Shown here: in pieces, positions 1 to 5,345 of the stretch | Numbering within the stretch: the stretch's first letter is position 1 | Layout: each line of letters opens with the position of its first letter | Source: Thermoanaerobaculia bacterium | GTDB taxonomy: Bacteria > Acidobacteriota > Thermoanaerobaculia > UBA5066 | Assembly: GCA_017999215.1 (NCBI GenBank) | Contig: JAGOBQ010000147.1 | Span: forward strand, 1 to 8,685 | DNA length: 8,685 nt | Direction of reading: 5' to 3' | Notes under the pieces: generated by a model | The model's input: the letters and a program-made list of their open reading frames with translations, nothing else | What the model was told of the DNA's origin: nothing | Databases searched by the model: none | Translations under genes and position numbers: made by a program

Positions 1-173
1 GGAAGGCGCTCCTCGACGACCCGAAGCGCGCCGCCGACGCCCGCGCGCGCCACCGCTTCTTCTACGCGCGGACGCCGTACTGGGACGAGTCGGTCGGGCT
101 TCTTCCGGTCTACCGGCTCGAGGCGCCGCTCGAGCCGACGGCTCCCGCGGCGCCCGCGGCCCCGGCGCCGTAG
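1..173 (+). CDS. C-terminal end of an unrecognised protein (5' partial)
   Basis: An open frame enters from the left edge (first full codon at base 3) and stops at TAG 171-173, giving 56 visible residues. The first part is charged and aromatic (for example RHRFFYARTPYWDES), followed by GLLPVYRLEAPLEP and a low-complexity Pro/Ala tail ending PAAPAP. Codon use, with G/C at almost every third position, fits a real high-GC gene. The tail looks like a flexible C-terminus rather than a domain. I do not recognise the family; no membrane segment or catalytic motif is visible in this piece. It runs convergent to the next gene, with a strong inverted repeat starting at its stop codon. Confidence 0.6.
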   Translation, partial: KALLDDPKRAADARARHRFFYARTPYWDESVGLLPVYRLEAPLEPTAPAAPAAPAP

Positions 174-248
174 AGACGGCGTCCCTCTCCGCCGCCGCGA
201 CGGAGCGGGCGCTCCGATCCGGGCGCCCGCTCCCCGGTCCGCCGTCTC
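173..248. terminator. Nested inverted repeat between two convergent genes, probable bidirectional terminator
   Basis: Two perfect inverted repeats are nested here. The outer arms are 9 bp, GAGACGGCG (173-181) and CGCCGTCTC (240-248). The inner arms are 11 bp, GGAGCGGGCGC (202-212) and GCGCCCGCTCC (223-233), with a 10-base loop. The outer left arm begins in the TAG stop of the plus-strand gene, and the outer right arm ends one base before the complement of the minus-strand stop (249-251). There is no T tract, so it is not a canonical intrinsic terminator. The position between two stop codons still makes a shared transcript-end structure the simplest reading. Confidence 0.6.
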
Positions 249-971
249 CTACTTCAGCGACTTGATCTGCGCCTTCGGGACGATCTGCCAGGAAGGCCAG
301 CCGTTCGGCCCGTTCTGCTGGAGCATCACGAGGTGGTCGCCCTCCGGGAGCGGCTTCTCCAGGCGGTAGATCTGGTTCGCTCCGAGCCCCCCCTTCCCGA
401 CCAGGCTCTGATCGGGCTGCAGCAGGCGCGTCCAGATGATCTCGGAGACCGAGTGGAACGTGTTGTCGTAGCAGACGTCGTAGTTCACGCCGCCGTGCAT
501 CACCCAGTAGTGGCCGGAGAACTTGAAGCACCGCAGGGAGCCGAACGCCTTCGTGCTCGTGCGGACGTTCCCCACCCACTTCGAGTCGATGCAGACGCTC
601 CCCGGCATCGTCAGGAACTGCCCCGTCTCCTGCCCGTTCGTGATGCCGGTGATCCCGAGCCCCTTCTCGGCGAGCCACTTGAAGTTCTGGTTGAACGACC
701 CGCAGGCGACCGCCTGGATCTGCCCCTTCACGAGGCCTCCGTTCGCGGCCGCGCCCCCCGCGCTCTGCGCCCAGGTCCAGTGATTCCGGCCGTACTCGTA
801 GTAGGCCTTCATCACCTTTCGGAGAGCCTGCGCCGGCCCGTCCCCGAACGCCGCCCCGGAGCCGGGCGTGGGCGGCAGCAGGCGGGCGCTCTCGAGGATC
901 GCCCAGCCGGGCATCCCGTTCGTCACCCCGGCCGCTCCCAGCAAAGCCTGAATCGCCGCGTGCAGTGCCAT
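249..971 (-). CDS. Transglutaminase-like / papain-fold cysteine protein of unknown role
   Basis: A 240-residue protein. The ATG at 971 is chosen because AAGGAGG lies just upstream of it; the frame stays open further upstream but only into poor Arg-rich sequence overlapping the LOG gene. The central part shows Cys90 in QAVACGSFNQNF, His154 in SGHYWVMHGG and Asp165/Asp169 in NYDVCYDNTF. This order and spacing (Cys, then H-x-W-V, then an Asp before a turn) resembles the transglutaminase-like or papain-like fold catalytic triad; that is inference from pattern, not a confirmed family. No signal peptide or membrane helix is visible, so the protein is probably cytosolic or exported by a non-Sec route. 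The N-terminal 80 residues are glycine and alanine rich. The C-terminus (from about 195) has beta-type sequence ending QIVPKAQIKSLK. Its composition (more Asn, Lys, Tyr, Ile) differs from its Arg/Ala-heavy neighbours, which may reflect transfer or only fold constraint. Alternatives are a peptidase, amidase or toxin-type effector domain. Confidence 0.65.
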   Translation of the reverse strand: MALHAAIQALLGAAGVTNGMPGWAILESARLLPPTPGSGAAFGDGPAQALRKVMKAYYEYGRNHWTWAQSAGGAAANGGLVKGQIQAVACGSFNQNFKWLAEKGLGITGITNGQETGQFLTMPGSVCIDSKWVGNVRTSTKAFGSLRCFKFSGHYWVMHGGVNYDVCYDNTFHSVSEIIWTRLLQPDQSLVGKGGLGANQIYRLEKPLPEGDHLVMLQQNGPNGWPSWQIVPKAQIKSLK

Positions 972-1111
972 CGCGCCTCCTTCGTCCTCGTCCCGGACCG
1001 CGGCGCGCGCCGACGAGCCGCTGGCGGCCTCGGCTCTCGCCGTTCCGCGTTCCGGGGGACAGCCAATCGAACTTTGCGGGGAGTATAGCGAGGGGCTCGC
1101 CGGAGCGCGCC
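972..1111 (-). promoter_or_regulatory. Leader and possible promoter of the transglutaminase-like gene
   Basis: A 140-base gap between the stop of the LOG gene and the start at 971. It holds the most AT-rich patch nearby, around 1065-1087. Read on the minus strand this contains TATACT (1087-1082), which resembles a -10 box, but no -35 match is seen 16-18 bases further upstream. A small hairpin, GCGAG/CTCGC with a 3-base loop (1088-1100), lies between the LOG stop and that box and could end the upstream transcript. The ribosome binding site AAGGAGG ends about 4 bases before the ATG. The promoter call is weak. Confidence 0.3.
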
Positions 1112-1699
1112 CTACTCGTCGCCCTTCCGGATCCACTTCGGGACGTCGGGCGCCCGCCAGGCCGCGAAGCGGTCGAGGAGCTCCTCCGGGTCCTCGCTCA
1201 CGACGAGCATCGCGCGGTGGGGCTCCCTCACGAACCTCTCGCGCACCGCGTGGTCGAGGAACGAGACGAGGCCGTCCCAGTAGCCCGCGACGTTCAGGAA
1301 CCCGAACGGCTTGGCGTGGAGGCCGAGCTGCCCCCACGTCCACGCCTCGAAGATCTCCTCGAGCGTCCCGATCCCGCCCGGCAACGCGACGAAGGCGTCG
1401 GAGAGGTCCGCCATCCGCGTCTTCCTCTCGTGCATCGAGGAGGTGACAACGAGCTCCGTCAGGCCGCCGTGCGCGATCTCCTTCCGCACGAGCGCCTCCG
1501 GGATCACGCCCACCGCGCGGCCGCCGAGGTCGAGGACCGCGTCGGCGACCGCCCCCATCACCCCGACGCTCGCCCCGCCGTAGACGAGACCGAGCCCGCG
1601 GGCGACGAGCGCCCGCCCGAGCGCCCCCGCCGCCTCCACGTACGCCGGGTCGCGCCCGGCGCTCGACCCGCAGTAGACGCAGACGTTCCTCAGCTCCAC
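1112..1699 (-). CDS. LOG family protein (TIGR00730-type nucleoside 5'-monophosphate phosphoribohydrolase)
   Basis: A 195-residue protein, the usual length for the LOG (Lonely Guy) family. These cytosolic Rossmann-like enzymes cleave the N-glycosidic bond of nucleoside 5'-monophosphates, releasing the base and ribose 5-phosphate; plant and some bacterial members activate cytokinins this way, others act on AMP. Visible motifs are the N-terminal strand and loop VCVYCGSSAG (6-15), the glycine-rich VYGGASVGVMG (39-49), SMHERKTRM (88-96) and the signature PGGIGTLEE (107-115) with its catalytic Glu. The start chosen is GTG at 1699, because GGAGG lies 9 bases upstream and the protein then begins directly before the first beta strand. 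It overlaps the end of the GNAT gene by 10 bases, suggesting translational coupling as the last gene of the row. Which nucleotide it uses cannot be told from sequence. Confidence 0.93.
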   Translation of the reverse strand: MELRNVCVYCGSSAGRDPAYVEAAGALGRALVARGLGLVYGGASVGVMGAVADAVLDLGGRAVGVIPEALVRKEIAHGGLTELVVTSSMHERKTRMADLSDAFVALPGGIGTLEEIFEAWTWGQLGLHAKPFGFLNVAGYWDGLVSFLDHAVRERFVREPHRAMLVVSEDPEELLDRFAAWRAPDVPKWIRKGDE

Positions 1700-2214
1700 T
1701 CCGAAGCCCCTCCCTTCGCGCCCGCGGCCGGACGTGGCCCGGCAGGCGCCGGACGCACCATGATCACCGTCGGGACGCCCGCGGGTGTCGGCTCCGCAGC
1801 CTCCCGATCCTCGAAGCCGAACGCCGTGTAGAGGTGGCGGGCCGCGGCCCCGCCCGCCGAGGCCGGCGCGAACGTCTGGACCCGGATCGGCCTCGCCGGG
1901 TCGAGCCGCACGATCGCCGCCGAGAGGAGCTCGCGGCCGAGCCCCGCCCCGCGGGCTCGCGCCGAGACGGCCAGCCACTCCACCGAGCCGACCTCCGGGG
2001 AGAAGACGACCCCGCCGACGACCTCTTCGGCCCCGTCGTCCGACGGGACGACCGCCGCGAGCGCGTGGCCGCTCGCGATCGCCCCGTCGAGCGCCGCGCG
2101 GAACTCCGGCACCTCCGACATCGGCCCGAAGAGGTGCTCCACCTCCTTCGCGAGGACGAGCCATCCCGGAACGTCGCGTGGCTCGGCGTTCCGGATTCGG
2201 ACGGCGCGCGTCAA
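1690..2214 (-). CDS. GNAT family N-acetyltransferase
   Basis: A 174-residue protein with the GNAT fold, which transfers the acetyl group of acetyl-CoA to an amine. Seen: the beta1-alpha1 start VRIRNAEPRDVPGW (5-18), the strand EEVVGGVVFS (63-72), and acetyl-CoA binding motif A at 79-97. There LAVSARARGAGLGRELL carries the R-x-x-G-x-G pyrophosphate loop (88-93). Motif B is AARHLYTAFGFE (124-135), with the tyrosine (129) that often acts as general acid. The start is TTG at 2214. It overlaps the TGA of the cupin gene (TTGA, 4 bases), and no better start is seen; no clear Shine-Dalgarno is present, so reinitiation from the cupin gene is likely. The Ala/Pro/Gly-rich tail after about 155 is outside the fold. 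Substrate is unknown; the acidic patch before motif A gives no hint. Confidence 0.88.
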   Translation of the reverse strand: MTRAVRIRNAEPRDVPGWLVLAKEVEHLFGPMSEVPEFRAALDGAIASGHALAAVVPSDDGAEEVVGGVVFSPEVGSVEWLAVSARARGAGLGRELLSAAIVRLDPARPIRVQTFAPASAGGAAARHLYTAFGFEDREAAEPTPAGVPTVIMVRPAPAGPRPAAGAKGGASEWS

Positions 2215-2570
2215 AGGCGTTCCGGCGCCGGCACGGTGAGCGGGCCGCCCGCGTTCCCGGTGTTGACCGTCGACGCCGGCTCGAAGAGGAGAACGTGCAC
2301 TTCTTCCTCCGCGACGGGGCGATGCTCGACGCCGCGGGGGACGATCAGCAGCTCCCCCTCGCGGAGGGGAACGGAGCGGTCGCGGAACTCCATCGTGAAC
2401 GAGCCGTGGAGGACGAGGAACAGCTCGTCCTCGGCTTCGTGGCTGTGCCAGACGAACGGCCCCTTCAGCTTCGCCAGCATCACGTGCTGGCCGTTCAGCT
2501 CGCCGACGATCTTCGGGTCCCAGTAGGTCGAGAACCGGGAGAGGCTTTCCTTCAGGTTGACGACGTTCAT
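2211..2570 (-). CDS. Small single-domain cupin protein
   Basis: A 119-residue single cupin domain, the common length for stand-alone bacterial cupins. Motif 1 is intact: His42, His44 and Glu49 followed by Gly56 (pattern H-x-H-x4-E-x6-G). Motif 2 is intact in its key positions: Gly72, Pro78, Gly80 and His83. The full 3-His/1-Glu set suggests a bound divalent metal. The first 25 residues (MNVVNLKESLSRF, then YWDPKIVGELN) match the lead-in of the family in which a cupin senses or processes a small molecule; its reaction is unknown. The ATG at 2570 is preceded by only a weak ribosome binding site. The gene starts 17 bases after the preceding 81-residue ORF and its stop overlaps the TTG start of the acetyltransferase gene, so the two are probably translated together. 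Confidence 0.92.
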   Translation of the reverse strand: MNVVNLKESLSRFSTYWDPKIVGELNGQHVMLAKLKGPFVWHSHEAEDELFLVLHGSFTMEFRDRSVPLREGELLIVPRGVEHRPVAEEEVHVLLFEPASTVNTGNAGGPLTVPAPERL

Positions 2571-2587
2571 GGTGGGTGCCCGAGAGG

Positions 2588-2833
2588 TTAGCGCGTCCGC
2601 ACGGCCTGCGTGGCGTCGTGGCCGGTCCCGAGGCTCTCCATCATGTCCTCTACGACCCACGAGGAGAGCTTCAGGGCGCGTTCGTAGTCCCCCGCCCGGA
2701 GCGCCTTCGTGCTGCGGGCCATCTTGTTCTCCCACTGGACGGCCGTGGGGTTCTGAGCGGCCGACGGAGCGGCCGAGAGGAGGAGCGCGGCGAGGACGCA
2801 CGCAGTGGCACGCAGGGTATCTCGATGTCTCAA
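2588..2833 (-). CDS. Short secreted protein, perhaps the truncated N-terminus of a repeat/TonB-type protein
   Basis: An 81-residue ORF starting at TTG 2833, 10 bases after the thioredoxin stop, with AGGA in the gap; there is no ATG in a suitable place. A typical signal peptide is visible: basic LRHRDTLR, hydrophobic ACVLAALLLS, then AAPSAAQ with likely cleavage around residue 26-27. The mature part is one helical stretch, QWENKMARSTKALRAGDYER and following, with the A-L-x-x-G-D-Y-x-x-A-L pattern seen in the first helix of tetratricopeptide-like repeats. It then stops at TAA 2588-2590, where such proteins normally continue for 100 residues or more. From memory, similar N-termini occur in secreted or TonB-domain proteins of Acidobacteriota; that is inference. 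It could be a genuine small periplasmic protein or a 3'-truncated remnant. Its codon use is normal and the frame is undamaged. Confidence 0.6.
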   Translation of the reverse strand: MRHRDTLRATACVLAALLLSAAPSAAQNPTAVQWENKMARSTKALRAGDYERALKLSSWVVEDMMESLGTGHDATQAVRTR

Positions 2834-2843
2834 GGGCGGCGTC

Positions 2844-3332
2844 CTACGACGGGCGCGCGCGGCCCTTCTTCTTCTCCGCCGCTTCGAGGCGCGAGACGGC
2901 CTCCCGGAGGAAGGCGAGCGTCGCGCCGCGGGAGGAGTACCCGACATTCCGTACCGCGGCGATCCCGTCGGGCCGGACGACGACAAGCGTCGGGAAGCTG
3001 GTCACCCGCGTGTTCTTCTGAAGGGCGTCGACGTCCGGCGCGTTTCGGCCGTCCTCGCGCCTTCGGTCGGTGACCTTGACCGGGACGAAGTCCTCTTCGA
3101 TCCCCTCCACGAAGCGGGAGGAGTGGAAGATCTCGTGCTCGAGGTTGTGACACGGAGGGCACCAGTCGGCGGTGAAGTAGAGGAGGAGCGGCTTTCCCGA
3201 GGCGCGCGCCTCGGCGAAGCCCTCGTCGATCGTCCGGAAACGCACTCCCGGAGGATCGGCCGCGAGACCGGCGCGGCCGAGCGCCGACGAGAGCACAACG
3301 AGGGCGAGGAGAGTGAGGCATCTCCTGATCAA
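2844..3332 (-). CDS. Secreted thioredoxin-fold protein with CPPC active site
   Basis: A 162-residue exported thioredoxin-like protein that should reduce or shuffle disulfides outside the cytoplasm. Residues 1-25 form a signal peptide (MIRRC, then a Leu/Val-rich core, ending near GLAAD). The fold follows: FAEARASGKPLLLYF (39-53), then the redox motif ADWCPPCHNLE (55-65) with Cys58 and Cys61, and the cis-proline loop SFPTLVVV (112-119). The sequence resembles the Thioredoxin_7/DsbD C-terminal type (K-P-L-L-L-Y-F-T-A-D-W-C) more than a classic TlpA. CPPC is less common than CGPC and tends to shift redox potential. The start is TTG at 3332, chosen because AAGGAG is 8 bases upstream; an ATG nearby is out of frame. 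The C-terminal tail is Lys/Arg rich. It is the first gene of a five-gene minus-strand row. Confidence 0.9.
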   Translation of the reverse strand: MIRRCLTLLALVVLSSALGRAGLAADPPGVRFRTIDEGFAEARASGKPLLLYFTADWCPPCHNLEHEIFHSSRFVEGIEEDFVPVKVTDRRREDGRNAPDVDALQKNTRVTSFPTLVVVRPDGIAAVRNVGYSSRGATLAFLREAVSRLEAAEKKKGRARPS

Positions 3333-3364
3333 GCGAGCACTCCTTCCGGGAGGTTACGGGAATC

Positions 3365-3400
3365 CCCCGGCGCCCGGGGAGGGCAATCCCCGGATCCGGG
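3365..3400. repeat. GC hairpin and adjoining 12-base perfect palindrome
   Basis: CCCCGG (3365-3370) and CCGGGG (3374-3379) form a 6 bp stem around CGC. Ten bases on, CCCGGATCCGGG (3389-3400) is a perfect palindrome. The sequence AATCCCC occurs just before the palindrome, and AATCCCCC just before the hairpin, so the two units look like loose direct repeats of each other. Possible roles are a regulator binding site for the thioredoxin row or transcript structure. Short GC palindromes arise often by chance at this base composition. Confidence 0.3.
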
Positions 3401-3451
3401 CCGGACGTCGTCGTCGGGTCCTTCGGCCGCCCCCTTCCGAGGGCTCGCCGA

Positions 3452-3480
3452 GGCTCCGAGGAGCCGCCAGTGTTGCTGGC
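3452..3480 (-). terminator. Two abutting hairpins directly after a stop codon
   Basis: Read on the minus strand, the TAG stop (3483-3481) is followed at once by GCCAG-CAACA-CTGGC (3480-3466) and then by GGCTCC-TC-GGAGCC (3465-3452), with no base between the two stems. The arms are 5 bp and 6 bp and perfect. There is no U tract after them, so Rho-independent termination is uncertain. Their position at the exact end of the lepB row fits a transcript end or 3' stability structure. Confidence 0.4.
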
Positions 3481-4023
3481 CTACGGTCCGGCGAGGGAGC
3501 AGATGCCGATCCCCGAACGGTCCTCGACGAGGTATCCCTCGTCGAGGCGAGCGACGAGGGCCCACTCGCGGTCGCGCTTCTGCACGAGGACGATGAATCC
3601 GGGCAACGCGTAGACGGGCCACTCCGCATCGAAGACGACGTCGCGCCGGAGGACGTGCTTCCGCATGTCGGCGAGCCGGACGTCCTCCGTGCCCCCCGCC
3701 GCCGGGATGTGCCAGGCGTTGAAGACGACGACGGTCTGCAGCGGGTCCTCGAGGCCGACGACGGCGCGCCCCGACCGGACGTCGGTGCCTTCGCGCGGCA
3801 GCGTCGGCCAGGCGGTTCGATTGAGGAGGTAGTAGAGAGAGCGGAAGCCGAGGAGTCCCTCGAGGTCGGGCCGCGATCCGGCAGGCGGAACGCCGATCGA
3901 GGAGGCGTCGGGCGCTGCCGGCGCAGCCGCCGCGGAACGGCGGGCGCCACCGGCAGGGGGCGCGGACTGCGCCGTGACGACGGCCGGCGCGAGGAGGAGG
4001 AGGCACGGCAGGAGCCGATTCAT
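3481..4023 (-). CDS. Secreted protein of unknown function, coupled to lepB
   Basis: A 180-residue protein starting at ATG 4023, which overlaps the lepB stop as ATGA (4 bases). A clear signal peptide, MNRLLPCLLLLAPAVVTAQ, has probable cleavage before Gln19. It has a leucine core, and a Cys at 7 that is not in a lipobox position. After cleavage there is a low-complexity Ala/Pro/Ser linker to about residue 52, then a compact region: LEGLLGFRSLYYLLNRTAWP (54-73), VVGLEDPLQTVVVFNAWHIP (88-107), and a beta-rich C-terminal half including PVYALPGFIVLVQKRDREWA (136-155) and GYLVEDRSGIGICSL. Only one Cys (175) is in the mature part. I do not recognise the family. Export by Sec is nearly certain; a periplasmic or anchored role is inferred. 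Coupling to a signal peptidase gene could be functional or only operon economy. Confidence 0.8.
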   Translation of the reverse strand: MNRLLPCLLLLAPAVVTAQSAPPAGGARRSAAAAPAAPDASSIGVPPAGSRPDLEGLLGFRSLYYLLNRTAWPTLPREGTDVRSGRAVVGLEDPLQTVVVFNAWHIPAAGGTEDVRLADMRKHVLRRDVVFDAEWPVYALPGFIVLVQKRDREWALVARLDEGYLVEDRSGIGICSLAGP

Positions 4024-4775
4024 ACAGGACTCGTGACGATGGGATCCCGCTCTCGCCTCTGCCGCGCGATCGGCGCCGGCGTCTCCGGGCCGGGCTCGGT
4101 CCGGAACGGGCGGACGAAGCGGTTCCATCTCGGCCCCCTCGTCCACTCCGGGTCCCAGCTCCAGAAGACTCCGACCGCCCGGCCCAGCAGGTCCCCGATC
4201 GGGCGCGTGCCGAAGTACCGGCCGTCCCGGCTCTCGTCCCTGTTGTCTCCCAGGACGAGCACCTCGCCTTCCGGAACGACCATCGGCCCCCAGGACCGGA
4301 CGGCGTTCGGATGGTCCGGAAGGAGCCGAACGGGATGCGGCGTGCCGGAAAGGCGCTCCGTCCCGACGAGAACGGGATGTCCGTCCGGCCCTTCGACAGG
4401 CGGCAGGAACTCCGAGGGCTGTTCCGCGCCGTTGACGTGGAGAACGCCGTCGCGAATCTCCACCGCGTCGCCGGGCAGCCCGATGAGCCTCTTGACGAAC
4501 GGCACCGTGCCGCCGTCCGGGTTCCGAAGGACGACGACGTCGCCGCGTCGAGGCAGACCGGTGGCGAAGAGCCTCATTCGCGAGAACGGCACCCGCACCT
4601 GGTACGCCGCCTTGAGGACGAAGACGCGGTCCCCTTCGAGGATCGTCGGCTTCATCGAGCCCGTCGGGACGACGTACCAGTCGGCCAGGACCGAGCGCCC
4701 CGTCAGGATGAGCGCGGCCAGGAGGAGGAGCCGGCGAAGGTCCTTGAGGAAGGCGGTGCGCTTCGAAGGCTGCAT
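4020..4775 (-). CDS. lepB: Signal peptidase I
   Basis: A 251-residue type I signal peptidase, the membrane-bound Ser/Lys protease that removes signal peptides from Sec- and Tat-exported proteins. One N-terminal membrane helix is visible at about 16-33. It is followed by the conserved boxes: VPTGSMKPTI (36-45) with nucleophile Ser40, RRGDVVVLRNP (76-86), and VPFVKRLIGLPGD (91-103) with general base Lys95. Box E is GDNRDESRDGRYFG (176-189). The segment between Lys95 and box E (about 105-165) is the expected beta domain insertion, of moderate length and proline rich. The C-terminal tail from about 212 is polar and Arg/Pro rich and lies beyond the usual end of the fold. The ATG at 4775 has GGAG 6 bases upstream. 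The gene sits 33 bases after the flavin reductase and its stop overlaps the start of a secreted protein, so it is inside an operon. It is not the usual lepA-lepB or lepB-rnc setting. Confidence 0.96.
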   Translation of the reverse strand: MQPSKRTAFLKDLRRLLLLAALILTGRSVLADWYVVPTGSMKPTILEGDRVFVLKAAYQVRVPFSRMRLFATGLPRRGDVVVLRNPDGGTVPFVKRLIGLPGDAVEIRDGVLHVNGAEQPSEFLPPVEGPDGHPVLVGTERLSGTPHPVRLLPDHPNAVRSWGPMVVPEGEVLVLGDNRDESRDGRYFGTRPIGDLLGRAVGVFWSWDPEWTRGPRWNRFVRPFRTEPGPETPAPIARQRRERDPIVTSPV

Positions 4776-4808
4776 CTCAGGCTCCGGAACTGCACTTCGC
4801 GTGCCACG

Positions 4809-5345
4809 TCAACCAGACGCGACGGCGGCGTCCTCGGACGCCCGCCGAAGCGTGGCGAGCACCGAGAGGAGGAGCGCGGCCAGCCCTGCGTCGGCCGCGA
4901 TGCCCTCGTGGTCGAGCCCGCGGCCCGCGAGCGGGAGCGCCGTCTCGTCCACGACCCGCGCTCCCATGACCCGGAGGGTCTCGACGAGCGCTCCGTGAGC
5001 GAGGGAGGCCTGCGGACGCGCGTTGAGCACGGCGACGGGCTTCCCGCTGATCTCGACGCCGCCGACCAGCCAGTCGAGCGCGTTCTTCAGGACTCCGGAG
5101 ACGCCATGCGCGTACTCGGGACTCGAGATCGCGATGGCGTCGGCGAGCGCGACGGCGGCCCGCCACTCCTCGACGGAGGGCGGCAGCCCCGCCTCCTCGA
5201 TGTCCGGGTTGAAGAACGGCAGCGCGTCGAGCGGCGGCGAGAAGCAGACGGTCGCGCCCGCGGGCGCGAGGGCCGACAGGGCGCGGAGGACCGACGTGTT
5301 CGTGGAGCCTTCGCGGAGGCTTCCGGAGACGGCGAGGACTCTCAT
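4809..5345 (-). CDS. NAD(P)H-dependent FMN reductase (flavodoxin-like fold)
   Basis: A 178-residue cytosolic flavoprotein of the NADPH-dependent FMN reductase family (azoreductase, ChrR/YieF and SsuE relatives). These enzymes reduce flavin, quinones, chromate or azo compounds with NAD(P)H. The FMN phosphate loop is GSLREGSTN (8-16). The second signature is SPEYAHGVSGVLKNALDWLV (75-94), with the S-P-E-Y-x-x-G-x-x-G-x-x-K-N-A-x-D-W pattern of the family. The third loop near NARPQASLAHG (108-118) is also typical. The ATG at 5345 overlaps the TGA of a 66-residue small membrane protein ORF as ATGA, so translation is probably coupled; a separate ribosome binding site is weak (GGAG about 12 bases upstream). 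The physiological substrate cannot be read from sequence. Confidence 0.93.
   Translation of the reverse strand: MRVLAVSGSLREGSTNTSVLRALSALAPAGATVCFSPPLDALPFFNPDIEEAGLPPSVEEWRAAVALADAIAISSPEYAHGVSGVLKNALDWLVGGVEISGKPVAVLNARPQASLAHGALVETLRVMGARVVDETALPLAGRGLDHEGIAADAGLAALLLSVLATLRRASEDAAVASG

Larger units (their letters stand above)
3333..3480. promoter_or_regulatory. Hairpin-rich gap between two minus-strand gene rows
   Basis: This 148-base stretch lies after the stop of the secreted unknown protein (3481) and before the thioredoxin start (3332). It holds no gene that I can support. It contains, on the side next to the stop, two abutting hairpins (3452-3480). In the middle are a GC hairpin (3365-3379) and a perfect 12-base palindrome (3389-3400). 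Next to the thioredoxin start is the ribosome binding site AAGGAG. The upstream hairpins are placed to end one transcript; the palindromes could be operator sites for the next. No recognisable -35/-10 pair is seen, which is common at this GC content. Confidence 0.35.

Noticed and set aside
972..1343. N-terminal extension of the transglutaminase-like protein to 364 residues
   Set aside because: The extension overlaps the LOG gene out of frame and is Arg/Gly-rich. AAGGAGG before the ATG at 971 supports the shorter form.
1700..2164. N-terminal extension of the LOG protein to 350 residues
   Set aside because: It lies in another frame inside the acetyltransferase gene. The LOG family starts directly before the V-C-V-Y-C-G-S strand, matching the GTG at 1699.
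2571..2801. N-terminal extension of the cupin protein to 196 residues
   Set aside because: The added part is out-of-frame sequence of the preceding ORF. The ATG at 2570 gives the standard single-domain cupin length.
3313..4998. A 561-codon plus-strand open frame opposite the secreted protein and lepB
   Set aside because: It is the complement of two well-supported minus-strand genes. Stop-free antisense frames are expected at this GC content, and the product is Arg/Ser/Pro-rich without motifs.
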